Of a DNA stretch of 64,000 nt, positions 48,501 to 57,500 are shown in pieces (the first letter of the stretch is position 1; each line of letters starts with the position of its first letter). This DNA is from Symsagittifera roscoffensis. Lineage: Eukaryota; Xenacoelomorpha; Acoela; Convolutidae. A program made the position numbers and the translations under genes. The stretch lies in assembly GCF_963678635.1 (NCBI RefSeq), contig NC_087062.1, positions 58,730,129 through 58,794,128 of the forward strand, read 5' to 3'. Under the pieces are notes generated by a model. It did no database searches and was not told the DNA's origin. It saw only the letters and a program-made list of their open reading frames with translations.

Positions 48501-51500
48501 GTTTTTAGAAAAAACCCTTCAAGACTTCGGTATCAATTCGAAATGTCTGTGCAATTACTGCTTGATCTATTATAATAATCATAATAATGATAATCATAAT
48601 AATAATAATAATAAATATAATAATAATAATAATCATAATAATTGTTTCCCAACGATATCTAGTTACAGAGTGATTTTAAAAAATTTAGGAATACAAATTG
48701 AATCGTATGGGCGAACACCATTACACGACCCTTTTTCAGGTGTCTCATTAAGCGGAGAACAAAAAAATAATTAACTTCTTCGGTCTAATGGATCGTTCTA
48801 CTGGTACGCACTTATTAAACGTTTAAGCGTAAGCATCTCTATTCCACTCTTTCAACCCTTTTCTTAAAAAAAAAAATTTTTCGTTTTCTCGGGCAATCTT
48901 TTCCACCCATGACCTAGAAACCAAAAAAACAAATTCTGCATATTCAGCAAAAAGTCTCAAAGCATGCCTTACGAATTATTTCCTAGAATCTTATTATGCA
49001 AAATTTTATGATGAAAACTATTCAATTGATTCAGAAAAGCCACTTTCAAAAAACTGACCCAGGCGGGAAAAAATTAAAACAATATTAAACATTTTTCGAA
49101 CTTAAGGTCTAATCGACACTCTGTTGAGTTTATTTCCGAACGTGAGCTATTTATCTTGAACTAACCTGACTTCTGTGAAGTTATGAGGAAGTTGAAATCA
49201 GTGGTCTTATGCTTTTCGGTAGCGCTATGATTTCGACATCTATCTGCATATGCTTTCAACATCTGGGCAAAAAAATCGCTTCTGGCTGAGGAATAACTAG
49301 ACACGATGTCGAAACCCTCGCTGAATCCGCGACAGAGCCAGAAAACCACATCCTTAAGGTCTCCTATATTCCTATCTGGAAACAACAAGATTGTTATACT
49401 GACCTGAAACTGACCTGTGTTAATCATTTTCTACAATTTCAAGCTAGTTCTAGTTCTCCTACCTCCAGCAAGGAACCTCTGATTGAGTTCAGACTCAGAG
49501 CGTTGAATGAACTCGTCGGTGTATCTATGTAACTGCAATATTAGAGCTTCATCTAATTCTCCGAGTGCATGCAACTCGCTTCTGAAGTGTGCGAACAGAT
49601 TTTCGTTTCCTTTGGCGAAGTCGTTTTTCTGGAATAAATATACCATTAAATTTAGCTATTGCACCAATCTATTATGCAGAAATCTACTGAAGGTTTTTTA
49701 CCGGCGTAACAAAAGAATGAACAGATTTCCGAACGGGATATACCCCAGAAAACGTCGCTCTAAGAAAAACCCCTTTCTGCTTCAAACCAAATTATCAATT
49801 AAGTCGTTCCTTGCAATCGAAACAACAACGCAGATATGAACTATTAGACCAGTTTGGGTAAAATTTCACACAGAGGCGAAGCAGAGCTTCGCACCGCTTG
49901 CGATACAAAACTGAATGAGTATTAATACTTTCAAATAAACTGACAAAAAAAATTAAAATTTTAAAAACTCCCAAAAAAAACGAAATCATGGAACTGGTTT
50001 ACCTTACCTGCACCTTTAAAGTTTTACAAACAGAGGCAAACCGAAGCTTCGCCCTAACTTCAATATAACACATACATAGCATGACCAACTAATCGATTGA
50101 AGAAGAGATGAAAAGTGCAGAAACAAATTTCAACACAGATGCGAAGCTGAGCTTCGCATTTCTTGCTATGGAAAAAATGCATGTCTAGAAAAAAGTTTTA
50201 AAAAAATAGATTGGAAATAAGTTGGAAAACATTTTCGAAAAGTAAACAAGCACCAAATTCAGTTCGAACCCAACTGACGTTTTGAACTGGCCAGCTATGC
50301 AAAATACACGCGATGAAAATATTTGTAAACAGCGCACTGATAAAAAACGAATTCTGATTTTTTTTTCAGATAAGACTATACAATTACCGAACAATTTTGT
50401 ATCAATTTGCATCAATCAAACCAAGTAAGATGAGGCAAATAACACACCTCAACTGAAACAACTTGAAACGTTTCTAATAAAAACAAACTATTGAAAATGA
50501 TTAACTTCAATAAGTTACAAAACAATTCAAAATCTAAGAAAAACTTGAACCAAACGAAAACGTACGCAAGAAAGAGACGCTGCTAAGAACAAACAAATGA
50601 TTTTAAAGAGTTGAAGGCAAAACCAAACGCAGATTTTAATTCCTACAAAAGTTAACTCAGGTCAGACTAAAACAAGTTTAAAGAAAGAAAAAACCTCAAA
50701 CCAAAAAAAAACGCAATTAATCTGATGTTGCTAAAAAAGACAAAAAAAGAAGCATCATAGAAGCAGTGGAAAATATGATTGAGTCAAGAAACGTATCAAT
50801 ATTATCTGAAAGTGAAATGAATTAATTAGAAGGATTTTTGTCAAATTGACAGCAAAAAAAAACAAGACTTTTTTTCGTAACAATTTCAACACATTGAAAC
50901 TACTTTCAACTAAAGGCTAACAAAAATTTAATCAAGAACAGTAGCAAACAGCAACTCAAGTTAACGGAGTAAAACAACAAATGCGTCTAGCAATTTTGAA
51001 CAATATACCAAAAACTATGAGTTGATTTAATTGATTTGATGGGACTTCTGACTTGCTTGGTCTGTATTTTTGAAATGAAATGACTCTTTGAAAAAAAAAA
51101 ATTAAGAACGCTAAGATTAAAACAAAAATTAAAATTAAATGCCGCAAAACACAAAAGTAAACAAAAACTAATGCTTTTTTATGTGCATCAAAAAGAATGA
51201 GACAAATACAACCGATCGAACAACCAAAGCAAAATAAATTCTAAAATTCAAATATTTTTTTTTGTTCAAGGAGAGCTTAAAAATTGTTTCTTTTTGTATG
51301 AAGCAAAAACAATAGAAAATGTACAAAACTAGTTGTAAATTTACATATTACTGAAATAAATCAAAAACACTTGCCGGAAAAACGTCTATATTCAGCTGTG
51401 ATAATGCTTGCTAATAACAAGTAATTATTTGTTTCCAATTGCCAGTAAGTAAGCATTGATTAAAATCACGCACCAGTTCCTTCGCTTCAGTTCCAAAAGC

Positions 51501-54500
51501 ACCGCTGTTGAAAAATTCTTCTGCTTCCTTAATTTCTTTAAGGGCACTTAAATGCTTCGGCACATCAAGGATAGGTCTAAAACAACGGCTAATGTCATCA
51601 CAAAAAGCGAAATACATCACTTCAAATCCCACAGTCTCGATTTCAAGTGTCAATGATTTCAACGAGACCAAAACTGACAGACTTTCTATGTATTTATTCT
51701 AACTTTCGATTATCTGAGAAAAAAATATATCACAATGATGAAACTTACATTTAAAGGATCTTTTATGATTAACACTTTTTTACATAAAACTATCCAATCA
51801 GAGAAAACTGTCAAAAAGTATTTTTTAAAAATCCGCTGGGAATTCTACACATTCAAACCCAATTTCGAAACTTCAGATCATTCGCGTTTCTTTTTCGCCA
51901 TTTGCACCCTCGCTGTTGGAGAGCAAACTCATTTTCAGCAGCTACGTTTGAATTGAATTTATTAAAAGCTGATTTGTATAAACCGGATAAAATGAACAAA
52001 TAAGAAACTTAGAATGCGTTTTTTCTCCATTTGTTTTTTATCATGTGCAAAATTCGTGCCCATTTTTTCCCAAAACGGGCCATTTTAAGTTAATCAAAGA
52101 TTGAGCTAACAATCCGTTGTTAATAAATCGCTGCGCACATTATATCAAAATGAGCCTCTTCCGTAGTCCAACAAAGTTGGTTGAAACCAAAATGTTGTGC
52201 AAAACGTTTTTAAAAAGATTTCAAATAAAAATGGTATTCTACAAGGTTAAAATGAGTTTTTAGGAATCAAACAAAATGTGCTTTTGTGCAAAATTTGGAA
52301 AACAATCTTTCGTTTAATTTTGTTGAACTACATTTGATATAACTTGCTCAGCGATTGACGTCGATTCAAATTCAGCAATCGAATCATATTTTATCAGCTA
52401 AAACTCGAGCAATCCCCCCTCCGTAATGCGTAATTACAAATTGAGATATCTTCCCACCCCCAAGCAAACACGGTAATATGCTATAACAAAACGTTATTGA
52501 ACGCAAGCAGATGGTTGATGTGTTCATAGTACGCAAAGCATTGACCGACTGTAGTTGAATGTATATCAGTGTCGAGAAAAATTCTTTAAAAAGAGTCGAA
52601 AACTTTTTTCGAATTTTGCGTGCGCAATCATTGCCTCGAAGAAAGCAAGTTACCATGTTGGGTGCTATAACTTTGCATGTGAATACCGGAGAAAACTGTT
52701 TTCCGCATCACGTTTATTGTATGAAACCGCATTTTTTAGTTTTAACACAAAAACCCGACTTTGAATGCATCAGTGTTATTGTTGTGATAACCTTATTAAA
52801 TAGTTTCATGTGATATGACGATAATGGTAAGCTTGAAATAAGGCCTAAGACGGATTTTAGAGACAAGCTCGTCGAGCCGCAATACTCCAATTCTACCCGG
52901 ACAACCCCGCCGGAACCTCCACCCGTAAGAAACCAGATTCTAATCGCTTTCTTTTTTGAAATTTGTTTTTAAGTTCCGTTTTTCTACAATCCAATTTAAT
53001 TCTTTGTTTCGCCTTATAGATACATTTGTACCACTCAAGAATCCGAATTGTTTCTCCCAATCTAAAAGTTAATTTTGGGGCTAATATGTTTTGAAAAGAT
53101 GGTTATCACTTTTCTTTCTAAGGTAATAAAATTTTCAGTTTATTGCTCGCTCAGCTAACTTGTATATATTCACCATAAATTTACCCTGCTCGCTACCAAA
53201 TTATGGCCGATCAAACGCACAAACTTATTTGCAAACGCCACCTCCGAAAAGGAGGCATATGATGTGTCAATTGCAAAGCATACATCCATGTCTCATGTAG
53301 CAGGCTACAGAGCAGCAAATTTTATTACGATGGGTTCTCCTGCATACAATGAACCCCGAAAACTTTTCAAAAGGGTCCAACTCCACCAACAAGCACAGCT
53401 GCCATCACAGCTCAAGAAACATCACCGGCAGCACCCGAAACAAACGTACTGCCCAACGCAACACAATCTAATCCATCGCCCCCAGCAATCACTACAGTCC
53501 CCTCAGACCCCTGGAAACTTATCGACCAAGAACTTGAATTTAAAATAAACGACATATATAAAAATGTCGTTTACTTGAAACCGCGCTTCATAGCTATAAG
53601 CAAGAACAAGCCCGGTTTGCAATTCATAGAATCACTGAACCAGCGGTTAATGTCATTAGTAGAAGAAGCATCAATTTCTAACGTCGCAATGAAAGCAGCA
53701 ATGATTCTCCACCATCTGGTGCTCCCCAAAACTAAATCAGAAACAAACGGATCCAATTCCAAAACTCTGAGCCGCCCAGTAGACGAACTCTGAGCTGCCT
53801 ATGGAAGCAAGGCCTACTAGACGAACTTTTCACTGAAGCGATAGCTCTCCAAATTAGACATCCAAAACAGAAGTGCGAATTAAACAAGGAAGTTAAACAA
53901 TTCGATAAACTAATGAGTACAGGCAAAATATCTGCCGCCATTGTCTGCCTTTCAGACAAGAAAAGAGAAGGATTATTTCCCATAAACGAAGTCATTGAAG
54001 AAAAACTGTCCTTAGTATCCTGAAAGAAAAGCACCCCAAGCCAAAACAGCAAACACTAACTATCTAACTGAAGTGAAGACACAATGCCATACCACCACTC
54101 TATATTCGAACAAATAAACGCCAAGACAGTTCGAAAGTTAGCCCTGAAAACGCACAGAAGCCACAATCCCTCAGGTCTAGATGCGTGCGAATGGAGAAGG
54201 ATATTAGCTCACTTCAACCAGACATCCATTGAGCTTTGCAAAAAAATTGCAAAGCTATCCTATACAATAGCAAGTAAAGTTCTCCCCCATGAAAACCTAA
54301 CGGCGTACAACTCCTGTCGTCTGATATCAGTGGACAAAAATACAGGGGTAAGGCCCATTGTTAAAGGCGAGGTTCTGAGACTAATAAATGGCAAAACAAT
54401 CACCCAATGTATAAAATAAGACCTCAAAAATCTCGGAAAAAATTTCCAAATCTGCTTAGGCCAGAAGTGTGGAATCAAATATGCTATCTAAAGCTTGAGG

Positions 54501-57500
54501 AACGAGTTTGATGAACCGGAAACGGACACCATACTACTTATTGATGCAGAAAATGCCTTGAGCTCGCTCAATAAAGAATGTAGAAATCCTTTGTCCGGCA
54601 AAACAAAATGCGCTGGCCAACTCATATAAACATCCCTTAAATTTATATGTCAATAGCACGGTTTTGACATCTACCGAAGGCACAACGCAAGGTGATCCCC
54701 TCGCAATAGTTATGAACGGAATTGGAATAATCCCACCGATCTAGCTCCTGCAAAAACCAAATGTCACCCCAAAAATGGTACGCAGATGACGGAAGCGCTC
54801 CAGGTGATCTTAAGAGTCTCCGTTCAATACTGGACATTCTGGATATGCACCGAAGGCTTTCGGCTACAATGTGAAGCCTTCCAAGTGTCAACTAATAGTA
54901 AAGAAAAAACGTCGGGAAAACGCCATAAAGGTATACGAAGGCTTAAATATTACAATGAGAGACGGTTTTAGAGTCCTTGGATCGGTTATAGGAAGACCAT
55001 CAGCATGCGATAAATACAAGGCAAGCCAAATTGAAAAGACAACTACCCTAACTAAGAAGTTTTCCAAAACAGCTAAAACGTCACCACGAAATACACACTC
55101 TTGCTACACGAAGGCAGTTCAAAATAAATTAAGCTTTCTAACCAGAAGAACTCCCGTAGCATTTAAGAACATGGATGAAATTGAGAAAAACGTTGAACAG
55201 CAGCTATTTCCTAGTATTACTGGTAAAAACCATATAAATGATAAAGATCGCAGCCTTTTTGCACTACAACTAAGAATGGGAGAATTAGACCTCCTCGGTA
55301 ACACGGACTTTTCCAAAAATTATGAGGTCACGAGCCATTTGTGATCCGTTAGAAAACAGTGATCCAGAAATAGCTGAAACGGAACAAACTCTGATAAATA
55401 GAAACATCAAAACTGAGAGACAGAACATCACACTCTCAAAAAAAGCTAGAACTATGGAAAACTGCTCATCAGAAAAAAAGCTGACAATAAATCTAGCATC
55501 ACAGAAAGGAGCATCGAATTGGCTAATCGTGCTACCCATAAAAAAAGTACAATTTTTCCCTCAACAAATCAGAGTTTAAAGATAGTTTACCTCTGAGATA
55601 TGGATGGAAACCACCAAACACTCCACATACTTGCCCATGTAGACAACCTTTCACACTGACCCACTCTCTACACTGCCCCAAAAATGCATGCACTCACCTA
55701 CTACAAGATGAAACTCGTGATACCTTTGCGCCACTCCTGGACAAAAGTATGCCATGATGTTGAAATTTCAATCGTTGGAAGACGAAACGTTTTTATAACA
55801 AAACAGAGCCTGGTGCTGCTCCTCCACGGATCGAATCATACTCCGACACAATAATTTTAATGAGTACCAAAATAAGTTTTGCACTTGTGAGGAGTGCAAT
55901 CCTATGCCTCATGTGGTGCAAAAAACTTTTAAATACAGACAATTCCATCAGTGCTATAATCGAGGAGGGTAGATTCTAAATGACAATTCTCTGGATGCTT
56001 TAAAATTGACTTGATTTATTCATAAAATCTTGCCGATGTATTTATATAGCGTTGATATGGCCCTATCCAACCTTTGCACGGACCGTTGCATTAATTTGGA
56101 CCCCTTTTATATTTTTAAGTGCAAGTATTTTGAGAGTTTTGATATCTCGTGAACTTTGGTGTTCCACATTCGTTGGAGAATCTGTCTCATGTTTCATATA
56201 TTTAAGTTATGGTCATAAACCTGCCTCAAATACCTACTCAGGAACGTTATTTCTCTTTTAGTCGACAGAACTCTCAGTGATCTAGAGCGGGACATCATAG
56301 CATTGCCAAGCTCAGCTGCTTGTTTAGGTCTGATAAATCCAACAGAATGTGCGTCTCGAAAACTCTGTCAAGCTGACAAACAAACTGAAAAACGCAATTA
56401 TTGCTAAACAAGATCTTATTGACTACATGAATAGAACTGGACTAGCAGAAATTTCAGGATCGAACCGTAAACATGCAAAAGAAGCCCTCGAAATTGTGTA
56501 TTCCCGAAGTGAGAATGAAATGAAGCGCACGCTAGACCTGCTACAGCCAAAAGGAACATCCGCATGGCTGACTTGTCTGCCATCTAGGGAGCAGAATTTT
56601 TACATGAACAGAGACGAGTTCCGGGATGCGCTATGTCTCCGATATGGATGGCACCTGAAAAGAATGGCTCAAACTTGTGAGTGTGGCGCGGCAAATGATA
56701 TCGACTATGCCTTGATTTGTAAGTTGGGTGGTTTCGTCATAATGCGTCACAACGCTGTCCGCGACGTCGAAGCCGACTTTTTACGTAACGTGTGCAAGGA
56801 TGTGAGCGTTGAGCCCGGTCTGATCCAATTGACGGGAAATGAAGAACTTGCAAGTGGAAGCAATCTGGAAGACAATGCAAGACTGGATATTTCTTTTCGA
56901 GGTTTTTGGGCGCCGCTGCAGAAAATGTTTCTTGACGTCCGTTTCACACACCCGAACGCTCCAAGTAATAGGAACCGAAAACTGAAGCCACTCCTAAAGA
57001 CTCATGAGAATCGGAAAAAAGTCGAATACAACGACCGCGTTCTGCAGGTAGAGCATGCCTCTTTTACCCCCTTGATTTTTGCGACCAACGGCGCCATGGG
57101 TGAGGAGGCAGAGCGATATCATGCTATACTGGAGGAAAAAATGAGTGAGAAGCTGAACTGTACGTATGCGGACACTATGAACTATATCCGGAAGAAGCTC
57201 TCCTTCACCATCCTGGAAACTGCCTTGATAGCCTTGAGGGGACACCGGAAGAAACAGCAATACACGTCCTGTAGTACCCGAGCCACCGACAGAAACATTT
57301 TGTGCCACAATCAATAAACATACCTCATCGAATACCATTCCAGCATAAATTGTACACTTTCAGTATTTCTCTATACTTTATACCGATGGATAAATTGATT
57401 GCAGCCTCAAATACCTACTGAGATATCCCCCCTCCTCACTCGAGAATAGGGGATGGAAGATTGCCACTTTTGTTCTCATCTCGTCTCAGCCGATATTGAG

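Larger units (their letters stand above)
53205..55985 (+). mobile_element. Non-LTR-type reverse transcriptase element 1, decayed
   Basis: One element spread over several frames: a PHD/RING-like Cys/His finger (53222-53335), a Pro/Gln-rich linker, an N-terminal helical region (53571-54030), the RT domain (54084-55344) and a C-terminal Cys/His plus nuclease-like region (55322-55960). No LTRs seen. It has frameshifts about every 250-500 bp and an internal deletion of the nuclease part near 55750. Located in Exo70 intron 3, opposite strand to Exo70. Confidence 0.8.

Noticed and set aside
48499..48774. 91-codon Asn-rich plus frame
   Set aside because: Made by an AAT microsatellite.
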